A stretch of DNA of 64,000 nt from positions 7,953 through 71,952 of the forward strand of contig CAKRAK010000013.1 in NCBI GenBank assembly GCA_934294885.1, read 5' to 3'. The notes under the pieces are model-generated. The model had not been told where the DNA came from and made no database searches. It saw only the letters and a program-made list of their open reading frames with translations. The stretch is from an uncultured Lachnospiraceae bacterium (GTDB taxonomy: Bacteria; Bacillota; Clostridia; Lachnospirales; Lachnospiraceae). Positions 16,641-25,743 of this stretch are shown here, piece by piece (the stretch's first letter is position 1; each line of letters begins with the position of its first letter). Both the position numbers and the translations under genes were made by a program.

Positions 16641-17216
16641 ATGAAATTATTATTAATTGCGATTGGTGCAGCTTTGGTAAATAACGTTGTATTAAGCCAG
16701 TTCCTTGGATTGTGTCCGTTTATTGGTGTTTCCAAAAAGGTTGATACCGCTGCCGGAATGGGTGGTGCAGTAATCTTCGTTATTACGATTGCTTCAGCGG
16801 TTACGAATCTGATATATACATTTATTTTGGAAAAACTGGGAATTGAATATTTGCAGACTATTGTTTTTATCCTGGTAATTGCAGCACTGGTTCAGTTTGT
16901 AGAGATGTTTTTGAAGAAAATGGTACCAAGCTTATATAAAGCGCTTGGTGTATTTCTTCCTTTGATCACAACAAACTGTGCGGTTTTAGGTGTGGCATTG
17001 ATTAATGTTCAAAAATCATACAACTTTATAGAGTCGGTTCTGAATGGATTTGGAACTGCCTGTGGATTTACGATTGCTATTGTGATCATGGCAGGTATAC
17101 GGGAAAAGATTGAGTATAATGATGTTCCGGAATCTTTTAAGGGTACGCCTATTGTTTTGATTACTGCCGGTCTTATGGCGATGGCATTTTTCGGCTTTTC
17201 CGGTTTGATAAAGTAG
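16641..17216 (+). CDS. rnfA: Electron transport complex subunit RnfA
   Basis: 191-residue six-helix membrane protein, close to the canonical length. It is homologous to RnfE and shows the same topology-inverted architecture: NNVVLSQFLGLCPFIGVSK near the N-terminus and LITTNCAVLGVALIN in the middle carry the cysteines for the intramembrane [2Fe-2S] cluster. It forms the translocation core with RnfE and RnfD. It begins three bases after rnfE. Confidence 0.96.
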   Translation: MKLLLIAIGAALVNNVVLSQFLGLCPFIGVSKKVDTAAGMGGAVIFVITIASAVTNLIYTFILEKLGIEYLQTIVFILVIAALVQFVEMFLKKMVPSLYKALGVFLPLITTNCAVLGVALINVQKSYNFIESVLNGFGTACGFTIAIVIMAGIREKIEYNDVPESFKGTPIVLITAGLMAMAFFGFSGLIK

Positions 17217-17226
17217 GAGGTTTGCG

Positions 17227-18024
17227 ATGGGAATTAGTATAACATCTGTTTTAATTGCAGTATTGATGGTTGGCGGTACAGGTATTATTATTGGAATTTT
17301 ACTTGGAATTGCCGGAGAAAAATTCGAAGTTGAAGTGGATGAGAAAGAAGTTGCGGTCAGACAATGTCTTCCCGGTAATAATTGCGGTGGCTGTGGTTTT
17401 CCCGGCTGTGATGGATTGGCAACCGCGATTGCAAAGCATGAAGCACCGGTAAATGCCTGCCCTGTAGGTGGAGATGCGGTTGCAGAGGCAATTAGTGATA
17501 TTATGGGTGTTGCGGTTGGAGATTCTGTTAAGATGACAGCATATGTTAAATGTGCCGGCACCTGTGATAAGGCAAAGGATAACTATGAGTATGTTGGTGT
17601 TCAGGATTGTAAGCTTGCATTGAATAATCCGGGAGGCGGACCAAAGGCTTGTACATACGGCTGTACAGGTTTTGGAAGCTGTAAAAAGGTTTGTCCTTTT
17701 GATGCTATTGATATTGTAGATGGGGTCGCTGTGGTTGATCCGGAAAAATGTAAAGCCTGTGGTAAATGTGTTGCTGAATGTCCGAGAAAATTAATTGAGC
17801 TGGTTCCGGTTGACAGTGTATGTCATGTGACCTGTAGTTCTAAGGATAAAGGTGTAGAAGTGAAAAAGGTTTGTCAGGCCGGCTGTATCGGATGTATGCT
17901 CTGTGCCAAGAATTGTCCGTCCGATGCCATTACGGTAGAAAACAATTTAGCTCATATTGATCAGACGAAATGTACTCATTGTGGTATTTGCAAAGAAAAA
18001 TGTCCGGTGAAGATAATCTTGTAA
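17227..18024 (+). CDS. rnfB: Electron transport complex subunit RnfB (poly-ferredoxin)
   Basis: 265 residues. One N-terminal membrane helix is followed by a [4Fe-4S] module (CLPGNNCGGCGFPGC and a later CPVGG) and then several ferredoxin-type motifs: GSCKKVCPFDAI, CKACGKCVAECP, CIGCMLCAKNCP and CTHCGICKEKCP. RnfB accepts electrons from reduced ferredoxin. In clostridia it carries more clusters than in proteobacteria, as here. It closes the rnf operon and is followed by a terminator. Confidence 0.96.
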   Translation: MGISITSVLIAVLMVGGTGIIIGILLGIAGEKFEVEVDEKEVAVRQCLPGNNCGGCGFPGCDGLATAIAKHEAPVNACPVGGDAVAEAISDIMGVAVGDSVKMTAYVKCAGTCDKAKDNYEYVGVQDCKLALNNPGGGPKACTYGCTGFGSCKKVCPFDAIDIVDGVAVVDPEKCKACGKCVAECPRKLIELVPVDSVCHVTCSSKDKGVEVKKVCQAGCIGCMLCAKNCPSDAITVENNLAHIDQTKCTHCGICKEKCPVKIIL

Positions 18025-18034
18025 TACTGTGTTT

Positions 18035-18067
18035 AAAAAGTGCTGCTTGAAAGCGGCACTTTTTTTA
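18035..18067 (+). terminator. Rho-independent terminator of the rnf operon
   Basis: AAAGTGCTGC and GCGGCACTTT form a stem with one G-U pair around a TTGAAA loop, followed by seven T. It lies 11 bases after rnfB. Confidence 0.85.
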
Positions 18068-18315
18068 TGTTGAAAAGGAATGTGCACGTATTCATGAAGT
18101 GTATTTTGCAACTGTTTATCAGAGTAGAATTACCAGACCCTATTTTTCACTTTATGCAACAGAATATTTGAAATATTTCATCAAAAATACAATATTTAGT
18201 GGATTTTTTTAATATTATAATGTATAATATCAAAGTAAACATATTATGTTAATCACAATTTTATGTTCTTTGTTTTATAATATTAGCATATCTTGTTATA
18301 ATAAAACCGAAAGCT
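18068..18315 (+). other. AT-rich intergenic region, rnfB to ymxH
   Basis: About 250 bases without a convincing gene. A 34-codon open frame from 18067 has no good ribosome binding site. Several TATAAT-like boxes occur (around 18214-18232 and at 18297-18302), and the last lies only 14 bases before the ymxH ATG. I see no strong -35 element; a sporulation sigma factor may read this promoter. Confidence 0.4.
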
Positions 18316-18579
18316 ATGTCTATGACATTTTTTGATCTGAAACAAAAAGAAGTGATTAACTGCAAGGATTGTATGAAGCTGGGCTATGTGGCGGATATTG
18401 AATTGGATCCTATGAACGGACAACTGTGTGGATTGATCGTGACGGCACCAATTCGTTTCTTTTCCTGTTTTACAAGGTGTATCCGCTATTATATTCGTCA
18501 TTGTGATATTGTCAGAATCGGACCGGATATTATATTAGTGGATGTTTGCCCGGAAAGTGCAATTATGAAAAATGACTAA
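18316..18579 (+). CDS. ymxH: YlmC/YmxH family sporulation-associated PRC-barrel protein
   Basis: 87-residue protein with the YlmC/YmxH pattern: a short basic-acidic start, KEVINCKDCMKLGYVADIELD, a GLIV strand, then IRFFSC and a C-terminal IGPDIILVDV. The fold is a PRC-barrel. The gene family is conserved in endospore formers and YlmC is implicated in sporulation. There is no convincing ribosome binding site upstream of the ATG at 18316; a second ATG lies two codons later. The four extra cysteines are unusual for the family. Confidence 0.75.
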   Translation: MSMTFFDLKQKEVINCKDCMKLGYVADIELDPMNGQLCGLIVTAPIRFFSCFTRCIRYYIRHCDIVRIGPDIILVDVCPESAIMKND

Positions 18580-18598
18580 ATAATAGGAGGATTTACAT

Positions 18599-19048
18599 AT
18601 GAAATGCCCATTTTGTGGTGAGGACAACACAAGAGTAATTGATTCAAGACCTGCGGATGATAATTGTTCCATTCGAAGAAGACGTGAGTGTGATGATTGC
18701 GGTAAGCGTTTTACGACCTATGAGAAGGTGGAAACCATTCCTTTGATTATTATTAAGAAGGATAAAACAAGGGAAACCTATGATCGTGCCAAGATAGAAT
18801 CCGGTGTTATCAAATCCTGTCACAAGAGACCGATTTCCATAGATGATATCGAAAATTGTGTGGATCGGATTGAGACAAAAATATTCAATCTTGAACACAA
18901 GGAAATTGACAGCTCGGTAATCGGTGAGATTGTCATGGATGAATTAAAAAGCTTAGATGAGGTTGCCTATGTTCGTTTTGCCTCGGTATACAGAGAATTC
19001 AAAGATGTGAATATCTTTATGGATGAATTAAAAAAATTATTGAAATAA
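18599..19048 (+). CDS. nrdR: Transcriptional repressor NrdR
   Basis: 149 residues, the standard size. An N-terminal zinc ribbon (CPFCGEDNTRVIDSR, later CDDCGKRFTTYE) binds DNA, and an ATP-cone domain follows from about residue 49. NrdR senses ATP/dATP and represses ribonucleotide reductase genes. TAGGAGG precedes the ATG. No NrdR target gene lies in this window. Confidence 0.96.
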   Translation: MKCPFCGEDNTRVIDSRPADDNCSIRRRRECDDCGKRFTTYEKVETIPLIIIKKDKTRETYDRAKIESGVIKSCHKRPISIDDIENCVDRIETKIFNLEHKEIDSSVIGEIVMDELKSLDEVAYVRFASVYREFKDVNIFMDELKKLLK

Positions 19049-19061
19049 TTGTGAATATTAT

Positions 19062-19110
19062 AACAAAAAACACATATATGAACATTTTGTGAAATATGTG
19101 TTTTTTTGTT
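19062..19110 (+). terminator. Rho-independent terminator after nrdR
   Basis: AAAAACACATAT on the left and ATATGTGTTTTT on the right pair around a loop of roughly 15 bases, ending in a run of seven T. The AACAAA/TTTGTT flanks extend the stem, so it may work in both directions. Confidence 0.75.
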
Positions 19111-19137
19111 GTAAAAAATTAAAAACATCATTATAAT
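19109..19137 (+). promoter_or_regulatory. Candidate sigma-A promoter of yifB-dprA-topA
   Basis: TTGTAA (19109-19114) and TATAAT (19132-19137) are 17 bases apart, directly after the nrdR terminator and 38 bases before the yifB start. Confidence 0.5.
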
Positions 19138-19174
19138 AACTTTGTTCATACTTGTGGATGGAATAGGAGATTTC

Positions 19175-20707
19175 ATGTACAGTCAAGTTTTAAGTTGTGC
19201 ACTTCATGGAGTAGAAGGTCGTTTGATTACTGTGGAGTGTGATGTCAGTGATGGCTTACCAATGTTTAATATGGTAGGTTTTCTAGCTTCTGAAGTCCGG
19301 GAATCCAGTGACAGAGTTCGTACTGCTGTTAAGAATTCCGGATATCGTATGCAAGCCCAAAGAGTTACAATTAATTTATCCCCTGCCGATATCAGGAAAG
19401 AAGGGGCGGCATTTGATCTGCCAATCAGTATTGCGTTATTGGCGGCGTTTGGCTATATTCCGAAGGAAAAGCTTCAGGATGTTTTACTGATTGGGGAACT
19501 GTCACTAAATGGAGATATCAGACCTGTAAAGGGAATATTGTCCATTGTTGATTTTGCAAAGAAAAATCATATTCATACCGTGATTCTGCCTTATGACAAC
19601 AGAAAAGAGGGCGTTGTGGTTCCGGATTTGACGATTTACGGTGCAAAGACATTAAAAGAGGTTGTTGAGCATTTAATGGATGTTCAGGTAATGAAGCCGG
19701 TTGGAAGAGAAAGTGAAGCTGCCGGGGAGGACTCTTTTTCGGTTGATTTTTCAGATGTAAAAGGACAGTATTTGATCAAAAGAGCCATGGAAATTGCGGT
19801 ATCCGGTATGCATAATATACTAATGATCGGACCTCCGGGAGCAGGAAAATCCATGATTGCCAAACGCATACCAACCATTATGCCTTCCCTGACCTTTGAT
19901 GAGAGTATTGAGATTACGAAGATTTACAGTGTAAACGGAATGTTGGATCCGGATTGTGGCCTGCTGCGTAACCGACCGTTTCGCATGCCTCATCATTCCA
20001 TTACCGCAACCTCCTTAATCGGAGGCGGCAGAGTTCCGAAACCCGGAGAAATCAGCCTCGCCCATAATGGGGTTTTGTTTTTGGATGAATTTCTGGAGTT
20101 TAACAAAAATACCATTGAAATGATGCGTCAGCCAATGGAAAACGGAGAGATAACAATATCAAGATTATATGGCAATTATACATTTCCCTGTGATTTTATG
20201 TTAGTGGCTGCCATGAACCCCTGTCCTTGCGGGTATTTTCCGGATCAGAACAAATGTCATTGTTCATCCCATGATATTCACCGGTATTTATCCAAAATAT
20301 CATATCCGATGCTGGACCGGATAGATATGAGTGTGTCTATTAAAAAATTGGAATACCGGGAGCTTTACGAAGAGAAAAAGACGGAAGCTTCAAAGGATAT
20401 AAAATCCAGGGTGCTCCGTGCCATTCGGATTCAAAATGAACGTTTTGCTCATGATGCATTTCATTTTAATTCCCAGATTCCGGATCATAAATTAAACCAC
20501 TGGTGTGCACTGGATGGAAAAGCAGAGCAGCTTCGCAAGGATATATTTGAAAACTACGAGATGACTGCAAGAGGAATGAACAAACTGATAAAAGTTGCGA
20601 GGACCATTGCCGATTTAAATGAATCCGAAAATATTACCTCTGACCATATGATGGAAGCATTGTCATTTAGAATGACCAATTGGAATATGGGAGGTGGCTT
20701 TTTATGA
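19175..20707 (+). CDS. comM: YifB/ComM family Mg-chelatase-like AAA+ ATPase
   Basis: 510 residues from the ATG at 19175, preceded by AGGAGA; the open frame continues 33 bases further upstream without a start signal. An N-terminal LonC-like domain (MVGFLASEVRESSDRVRTA, NLSPADIRKEG) is followed by a Mg-chelatase ATPase domain with Walker A GPPGAGKSMIAKR and Walker B VLFLDEF, plus a small zinc-site segment (CPCGYFPDQNKCHC). ComM helicases promote branch migration during natural transformation. dprA overlaps its end, which supports a DNA-uptake role. Confidence 0.92.
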   Translation: MYSQVLSCALHGVEGRLITVECDVSDGLPMFNMVGFLASEVRESSDRVRTAVKNSGYRMQAQRVTINLSPADIRKEGAAFDLPISIALLAAFGYIPKEKLQDVLLIGELSLNGDIRPVKGILSIVDFAKKNHIHTVILPYDNRKEGVVVPDLTIYGAKTLKEVVEHLMDVQVMKPVGRESEAAGEDSFSVDFSDVKGQYLIKRAMEIAVSGMHNILMIGPPGAGKSMIAKRIPTIMPSLTFDESIEITKIYSVNGMLDPDCGLLRNRPFRMPHHSITATSLIGGGRVPKPGEISLAHNGVLFLDEFLEFNKNTIEMMRQPMENGEITISRLYGNYTFPCDFMLVAAMNPCPCGYFPDQNKCHCSSHDIHRYLSKISYPMLDRIDMSVSIKKLEYRELYEEKKTEASKDIKSRVLRAIRIQNERFAHDAFHFNSQIPDHKLNHWCALDGKAEQLRKDIFENYEMTARGMNKLIKVARTIADLNESENITSDHMMEALSFRMTNWNMGGGFL

Positions 20708-21816
20708 CAAATCAGGACATGTACTGGTTATGGATGTTAAATATTCCGGGAATCACAAGAAATCGAATCCGGAAAATGCTTTCCGTATATCGAAGTCCGG
20801 AGCAGCTTTACTATGCAGCTTATGATGATCTGGAGCATTTTTTTAAAAATGAACAACAAAGGCAACGGTTTCTTGAATGGAGGAATATGGATAAAACATA
20901 TGCACTCTATGAAAAAATGCAAAAAAGCAATATTGGTTTTGTACATTATCAATCAGAACATTTCCCCGGAAAGTTAAAGCAAATACCGGATTCTCCCCTT
21001 GGTCTATATTACAAAGGAAAATTGCCGGATGAGAATAAAAAAACAATTGCGATTATCGGTGCAAGAAATTGTACCAGATATGGGAAGGAGATGGCGCAAT
21101 ATTTTGGAAGAGAGCTTGCAAAACAAGGGGTTCAGATTGTAAGCGGTCTGGCAAGGGGGATTGACGGTTGTGCACACCGGGGTGCACTTCAGGGGAATGG
21201 GTATACCATCGGTGTGTTGGGAGGCGGAATTGATCAGGTTTATCCCAAAGAAAATTTCGAACTGTTTCTTTCAATGGAACAACATGGAGGGATTGTTTCG
21301 GAGAGCAATATGGGAATAAAACCGTATGCAGCGTTATTTCCCGAACGGAACCGTCTGATATCCGGTTTTTGTGATGGTATCCTGGTTGTTGAGGCAATGG
21401 AAAAAAGCGGCACATTTATTACGGTAGATCAGGGGCTTGATCAGGGTAAAGATATTTTTTCCGTTCCGGGAAGAATACTGGATGAAAAAAGTGCCGGATG
21501 TAACCGTCTGATCAAGTTGGGAGCCCATATTGTAACAGATGTTACTGACATTTTAGATATGTATTTTCCCCGGGAAGAAATACCACATTTTATAAATCCT
21601 GCATATTATAAGGAAACAATGATTCAAAAAATGTCCCTTGCACCTACAGAAAAAATGGTGTATAGTTGTTTGCAAATTGAGCCAAAATATTTAGATGAAA
21701 TTATAGCTGAGGTAAATTTAGCACCGCAAGATATTTGCAGGATACTGAATCGGTTGATTTTGCTTAATATGATAGAAGAAGTTTCCTGTAATTATTATGG
21801 CTTAAAGATTGGATAA
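20704..21816 (+). CDS. dprA: DNA-processing protein DprA
   Basis: 370 residues from the ATG at 20704, whose ATGA overlaps the comM stop and has GGAGGT upstream. The Rossmann-like DprA domain contains IIGARNCTRYGKE, SGLARGIDGCAHRGAL and LGGGIDQVYP. The C-terminal winged-helix region is also present. DprA loads RecA on incoming single-stranded DNA. It is also part of general replication-repair in non-competent Firmicutes. Confidence 0.95.
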   Translation: MTNQDMYWLWMLNIPGITRNRIRKMLSVYRSPEQLYYAAYDDLEHFFKNEQQRQRFLEWRNMDKTYALYEKMQKSNIGFVHYQSEHFPGKLKQIPDSPLGLYYKGKLPDENKKTIAIIGARNCTRYGKEMAQYFGRELAKQGVQIVSGLARGIDGCAHRGALQGNGYTIGVLGGGIDQVYPKENFELFLSMEQHGGIVSESNMGIKPYAALFPERNRLISGFCDGILVVEAMEKSGTFITVDQGLDQGKDIFSVPGRILDEKSAGCNRLIKLGAHIVTDVTDILDMYFPREEIPHFINPAYYKETMIQKMSLAPTEKMVYSCLQIEPKYLDEIIAEVNLAPQDICRILNRLILLNMIEEVSCNYYGLKIG

Positions 21817-21834
21817 ATCGGGAGGTGCCTGAAT

Positions 21835-23904
21835 ATGGCAAAGAATCTTGTGATTGTGGAGTCCCCTGCAAAAGCAAAAACAATTAAAAAATTCTTAGGC
21901 AGTAATTATGAGGTGATTGCTTCCATGGGACATGTACGTGATTTGCCTAAATCTCAAATGGGAATTGACGTAGAGAATGATTTTGAACCCAAATATATTA
22001 CGATACGCGGGAAAGGGGAATTATTGGCAAGCCTTAGAAAGGCTGTTAAGAAAGCAGATAAAGTATATCTCGCAACTGACCCTGACCGTGAGGGAGAAGC
22101 AATATCGTGGCATCTTGTATATGCATTAAAATTAGAAGATAAAAAATATAAAAGAATTACCTTTAATGAGATTACAAAGACTGCGGTTAAGAATTCCATA
22201 AAAGAAGCAAGAGATATTGATATGAATCTTGTGGATGCCCAGCAGGCAAGACGTGTATTGGATCGATTGGTGGGTTACGAAATCAGTCCTGTTTTGTGGG
22301 CTAAGATTAAGAGGGGATTAAGTGCCGGCAGAGTACAATCGGTTGCACTGCGTTTGGTTTGTGACCGGGAGGATGAGATTAATGCATTTATTCCGGAAGA
22401 ATATTGGACGTTAGAAGCATCTGTAAAATTCAAAAACGGAAAGAAGCCCTTTGTTGCTAAGCTTAGCAAAACACCGGCCGGTAAGGCAGACCTCCATTCT
22501 AAGGAAGAGATGGAACAGGTGTTACATGCATTAAAGGAAAAAGATTTCGTTGTAACGGATATCAAAAAAAATCACAGAGTGAAAAAAGCACCGCTTCCTT
22601 TTACAACATCTACATTGCAGCAGGAGGCTGCCAAAAAACTGAATTTTGCAACAGGAAAAACGATGCGGATTGCCCAGCAGTTATATGAAGGTGTAGATAT
22701 AAAAGGAAAGGGCAGTATTGGTCTGATTACTTATTTAAGAACCGATTCCACCCGTATTTCAGAAGAAGCTCATGGTATGGCGCTTTCTTATATCAAGGAT
22801 AAATATGGGGATTCTTATGTAGGCAGTGAGACAAAACCTGCTGCTAAGGGAAAGAAAATTCAGGATGCTCATGAAGCAATCCGTCCTACCGATGTGACCA
22901 TTAATCCGATTACCTTAAAGGATCAGTTATCAAGAGATCAGTTTCGCCTGTATCAGTTGATTTATAATCGTTTTCTTGCAAGCCGAATGGCAGGTGCGGA
23001 ATATGAAAGTACTTCAATCAAATTAGGTTGCAACGGATATGAATTCGGAGCCGCTTCTACAAAACTGGTGTTTGAGGGATTTTTGGCAGTGTATTCTATT
23101 GACGATGAAGAAGACCAGCAGAAGAACTCCTTTAAAGATATTGAGGTGGATGATGTCTGCAAGGTAGAAGCACTGATGGATAAACAGCATTTTACCCAGC
23201 CTCCGGCACATTACACGGAAGGTTCATTGGTTAAACAGATGGAGGAGCTTGGAATTGGACGTCCAAGTACCTATGCACCTACAATCTCTACTATTCTTGC
23301 CAGAAGATATATTGTAAAAGAGGATCGTAATTTATATGTTACAGAGATAGGAGAAGCTGTTAACCAGATTATGGTAAAGGCATTTCCTGTTATTGTAGAT
23401 ACAGATTTTACAGCAAATTTAGAAAGTCTTTTAGATAAGATAGAAGAGGGACTAATCGACTGGAAGACTGTAATTGTCAATTTCTATCCTGATTTGGATG
23501 AGGCAGTAAAGAAAGCGAATGAAGAATTGGAGCATGTAAAGATTGAAGATGAGGTTACAGATGAAATATGCGAGGAATGTGGTCGTAATCTTGTAATAAA
23601 GTATGGTCCTCACGGAAAATTTCTTGCCTGTCCGGGATTTCCGGATTGTCGGTTTACCAAGCCTTATTTTGAAAAAATCGGTGTTGCCTGTCCGAAATGC
23701 GGCAAAGATATTGTTCTGAAAAAATCGAAAAAGGGTCGTAAATATTATGGCTGTATTGACAGTCCGAATTGTGATTTTATGACATGGCAGAAACCATCTG
23801 TTTACAAATGCGAAAAATGCGGCACAATTATGTTGGAAAAGGGAAATAAATTAGTATGTAATAATCCGGAATGCAGTTATGTATGCAACAAACCGAAGGA
23901 TTAA
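21835..23904 (+). CDS. topA: DNA topoisomerase I (TopA)
   Basis: 689 residues. The Toprim domain (LVIVESPAKAKTIKKFLG, with DPDREGEAISWH at about 83-94) and active-site tyrosine Y300 (ITYLRTDSTR) are intact. Three C-terminal zinc-ribbon modules are present (CEECGRN, CPKCGKD and CEKCGTI with matching CxxC partners). It relaxes negative supercoils. Its place before codY matches the conserved topA-codY-fla/che locus of Bacilli and Clostridia. Confidence 0.97.
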   Translation: MAKNLVIVESPAKAKTIKKFLGSNYEVIASMGHVRDLPKSQMGIDVENDFEPKYITIRGKGELLASLRKAVKKADKVYLATDPDREGEAISWHLVYALKLEDKKYKRITFNEITKTAVKNSIKEARDIDMNLVDAQQARRVLDRLVGYEISPVLWAKIKRGLSAGRVQSVALRLVCDREDEINAFIPEEYWTLEASVKFKNGKKPFVAKLSKTPAGKADLHSKEEMEQVLHALKEKDFVVTDIKKNHRVKKAPLPFTTSTLQQEAAKKLNFATGKTMRIAQQLYEGVDIKGKGSIGLITYLRTDSTRISEEAHGMALSYIKDKYGDSYVGSETKPAAKGKKIQDAHEAIRPTDVTINPITLKDQLSRDQFRLYQLIYNRFLASRMAGAEYESTSIKLGCNGYEFGAASTKLVFEGFLAVYSIDDEEDQQKNSFKDIEVDDVCKVEALMDKQHFTQPPAHYTEGSLVKQMEELGIGRPSTYAPTISTILARRYIVKEDRNLYVTEIGEAVNQIMVKAFPVIVDTDFTANLESLLDKIEEGLIDWKTVIVNFYPDLDEAVKKANEELEHVKIEDEVTDEICEECGRNLVIKYGPHGKFLACPGFPDCRFTKPYFEKIGVACPKCGKDIVLKKSKKGRKYYGCIDSPNCDFMTWQKPSVYKCEKCGTIMLEKGNKLVCNNPECSYVCNKPKD

Positions 23905-23940
23905 ATGTCTTTTGTCGCCCTCTTTTTATAAATATGTTGT

Positions 23941-23955
23941 TATTGTCAGAAAATT
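23941..23955 (+). promoter_or_regulatory. CodY-box-like operator upstream of codY
   Basis: TATTGTCAGAAAATT matches the known 15-base CodY consensus AATTTTCWGAAAATT at 13 positions, with mismatches at positions 1 and 5. It ends 33 bases before the codY ATG, well placed for autoregulation. Confidence 0.6.
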
Positions 23956-23987
23956 GTGCTAAAATTATGGCATATTGGAGGGTATAT

Positions 23988-24758
23988 ATGAGTGTTCAGC
24001 TATTAGATAAGACAAGAAAAATTAATCAGCTCTTACATAATAACAGTTCTCATAAAGTTGTATTCAATGACATTTGTAAAGTCTTAAGTGAGATTCTTGA
24101 ATCGGATATTTTGGTGATTAGTAAGAAGGGTAAAGTGCTCGGTATTAAGAATCGTTCCGATATCAGTGTCATTACGGAAATGATAGCCAAGGATGTGGGC
24201 GGTTTCATCGATAAAATGTTAAATGAACGTCTGCTTGGTGTATTGTCTACAAAAGAGAATGTGAATTTGGCGACACTTGGTTTTGAGTTTGAGGACTTGG
24301 ATCAATATCAGGCGATTATATCACCGATTGATATTGCGGGAGAACGGTTAGGTACCGTTTTTATGTACCGGTTAAATCAACCATACAGTATTGATGACAT
24401 CATTTTGAGTGAGTATGGAACTACGGTTGTGGGACTTGAGATGATGCGAAGTGTGAACGAGGAGAATGCAGAAGAAGCAAGGAAGCTTACCATTGTTCGT
24501 TCCGCTATCGGTACTTTGTCGAATTCAGAGCAGGAGGCTATCGTTCATGTATTTGATGAGCTTCAGGATATGGAGGGAATTTTGGTTGCTTCAAAGATTG
24601 CGGACAGAGTCGGCATTACCCGTTCTGTTATTGTCAATGCACTTCGTAAATTCGAAAGTGCGGGGGTAATCGAGACAAGGTCATCCGGAATGAAGGGAAC
24701 TTATATCAAGGTTTTGAATGAACTGGTCTTTGATGAAGTTAAGAATATACATCATTAA
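23988..24758 (+). CDS. codY: GTP-sensing transcriptional pleiotropic repressor CodY
   Basis: 256 residues from the ATG at 23988, which has TTGGAGGG upstream and begins at the usual SVQLLDKTRKINQLL. The open frame continues 117 bases upstream into topA, but that part is not CodY-like. An N-terminal GAF domain senses branched-chain amino acids and GTP. The C-terminal winged helix-turn-helix is ASKIADRVGITRSVIVNAL. CodY represses nutrient-uptake, motility and stationary-phase genes. It sits directly before the fla/che operon. Confidence 0.95.
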   Translation: MSVQLLDKTRKINQLLHNNSSHKVVFNDICKVLSEILESDILVISKKGKVLGIKNRSDISVITEMIAKDVGGFIDKMLNERLLGVLSTKENVNLATLGFEFEDLDQYQAIISPIDIAGERLGTVFMYRLNQPYSIDDIILSEYGTTVVGLEMMRSVNEENAEEARKLTIVRSAIGTLSNSEQEAIVHVFDELQDMEGILVASKIADRVGITRSVIVNALRKFESAGVIETRSSGMKGTYIKVLNELVFDEVKNIHH

Positions 24759-24785
24759 TTACATTAAAACGGATTTTTAGAAACA

Positions 24786-24817
24786 AAAGGATTTGTGGGT
24801 TTTCTCATAAGTCCTTT
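24786..24817 (+). terminator. Candidate hairpin terminator between codY and flgB
   Basis: AAAGGATTTGTGGG (24786-24799) pairs with CTCATAAGTCCTTT (24804-24817) through a TTTT loop, using three G-U pairs. Only three T end the stem, so termination may be partial and read-through from codY into flgB is plausible. Confidence 0.5.
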
Positions 24818-24865
24818 GCTGTCGTTTATGATTGCTGTCGTTACATTTTAAGAAAGGAATGTGCT

Positions 24866-25258
24866 ATGATTAATACAAATATTTATAATTATATTAATGT
24901 ATTAGATAAGGCCGCTGATGCTGCAAACACAAGGAATGAAGTGTTAGCGAATAACATTGCGAATGTAGATACGCCGAATTACAAAAGAAAAGACGTATCC
25001 TTTCAAAATTATCTGGAGCAGGCATTAATAGGCGCGGAAGCATTAGATACGAGGGTTTCAGATGTGAATACCCATTTATCGGATTTTGGCGGCATTGTTT
25101 ATACAGATTCGTCGGTCCTGTCTTATCGTCTGGATGGCAATAACGTAGATATTGATACAGAGAATGCTTATCTGGCAGAGAATCAAATTCGGTATAATGC
25201 GTTAGTTGAACAGATTGGACAGGAGTTTAACAGATATAAGACAGTTCTTTCTTCTTGA
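24866..25258 (+). CDS. flgB: Flagellar basal-body rod protein FlgB
   Basis: 130 residues. The N-terminal ANNIANVDTPNYKRKDV segment is the flagellar rod signature, and a conserved C-terminal helix with NQIRYNALVEQI follows. FlgB is a proximal rod component. The ribosome binding site is AAAGGAAT. No sigma-28-type promoter was found in the short spacer after codY. Confidence 0.95.
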   Translation: MINTNIYNYINVLDKAADAANTRNEVLANNIANVDTPNYKRKDVSFQNYLEQALIGAEALDTRVSDVNTHLSDFGGIVYTDSSVLSYRLDGNNVDIDTENAYLAENQIRYNALVEQIGQEFNRYKTVLSS

Positions 25259-25272
25259 TGGAGGTGATGATA

Positions 25273-25716
25273 ATGAGTAGTGGTATTTTTAATGCAATGG
25301 ATGTTGCTGCAACAGGAATGACTGCACAGCGGACCAGAATGGATATTATTGCACAAAATATTGCAAATGTTAATACAACACGGGATGAAAATGGTGAAGT
25401 GTATAAAAGACAGACTGTTGTATTTCAGCAGAATTCAAATGTTACCTTTGATACTGTATTAAGTAATAAGCTGGAAAGCTTTCAGGCAAAGGGTGTAAAG
25501 ATTGCTGCCATCGTAGAGGATACAACAGAGGGAGCCATGGTTTATGATCCTACCCATCCGGATGCGGATGAGAATGGATATGTAACTTATCCGAATGTTA
25601 ATACGGTAACAGAAATGACGAATTTAATTGATGCCAGCCGTTCTTATGAAGCTAGTGCAACCGCATTTGAGGCGGCTAAGTCTATGGCGGCTAAGGGACT
25701 GGAATTGTTTCAATAG
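25273..25716 (+). CDS. flgC: Flagellar basal-body rod protein FlgC
   Basis: 147 residues from the ATG at 25273, which has GGAGGTGA upstream; the longer reading from 25255 starts with TTG inside the flgB stop region. The rod signature AQNIANVNTTRDENGEVY and the C-terminal NLIDASRSYEASATAFE helix are typical. It forms the proximal rod with FlgB and FliE. Confidence 0.95.
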   Translation: MSSGIFNAMDVAATGMTAQRTRMDIIAQNIANVNTTRDENGEVYKRQTVVFQQNSNVTFDTVLSNKLESFQAKGVKIAAIVEDTTEGAMVYDPTHPDADENGYVTYPNVNTVTEMTNLIDASRSYEASATAFEAAKSMAAKGLELFQ

Positions 25717-25743
25717 TGTTTTGGTTAGAAGAGGAGTTTAGAT

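Noticed and set aside
18067..18171. 34-codon open frame after the rnf terminator
   Set aside because: It begins in the terminator T run and lacks a ribosome binding site.
23871..23987. 39-residue N-terminal extension of CodY
   Set aside because: It overlaps topA and the CodY box; the ATG at 23988 has a strong ribosome binding site and the family start.
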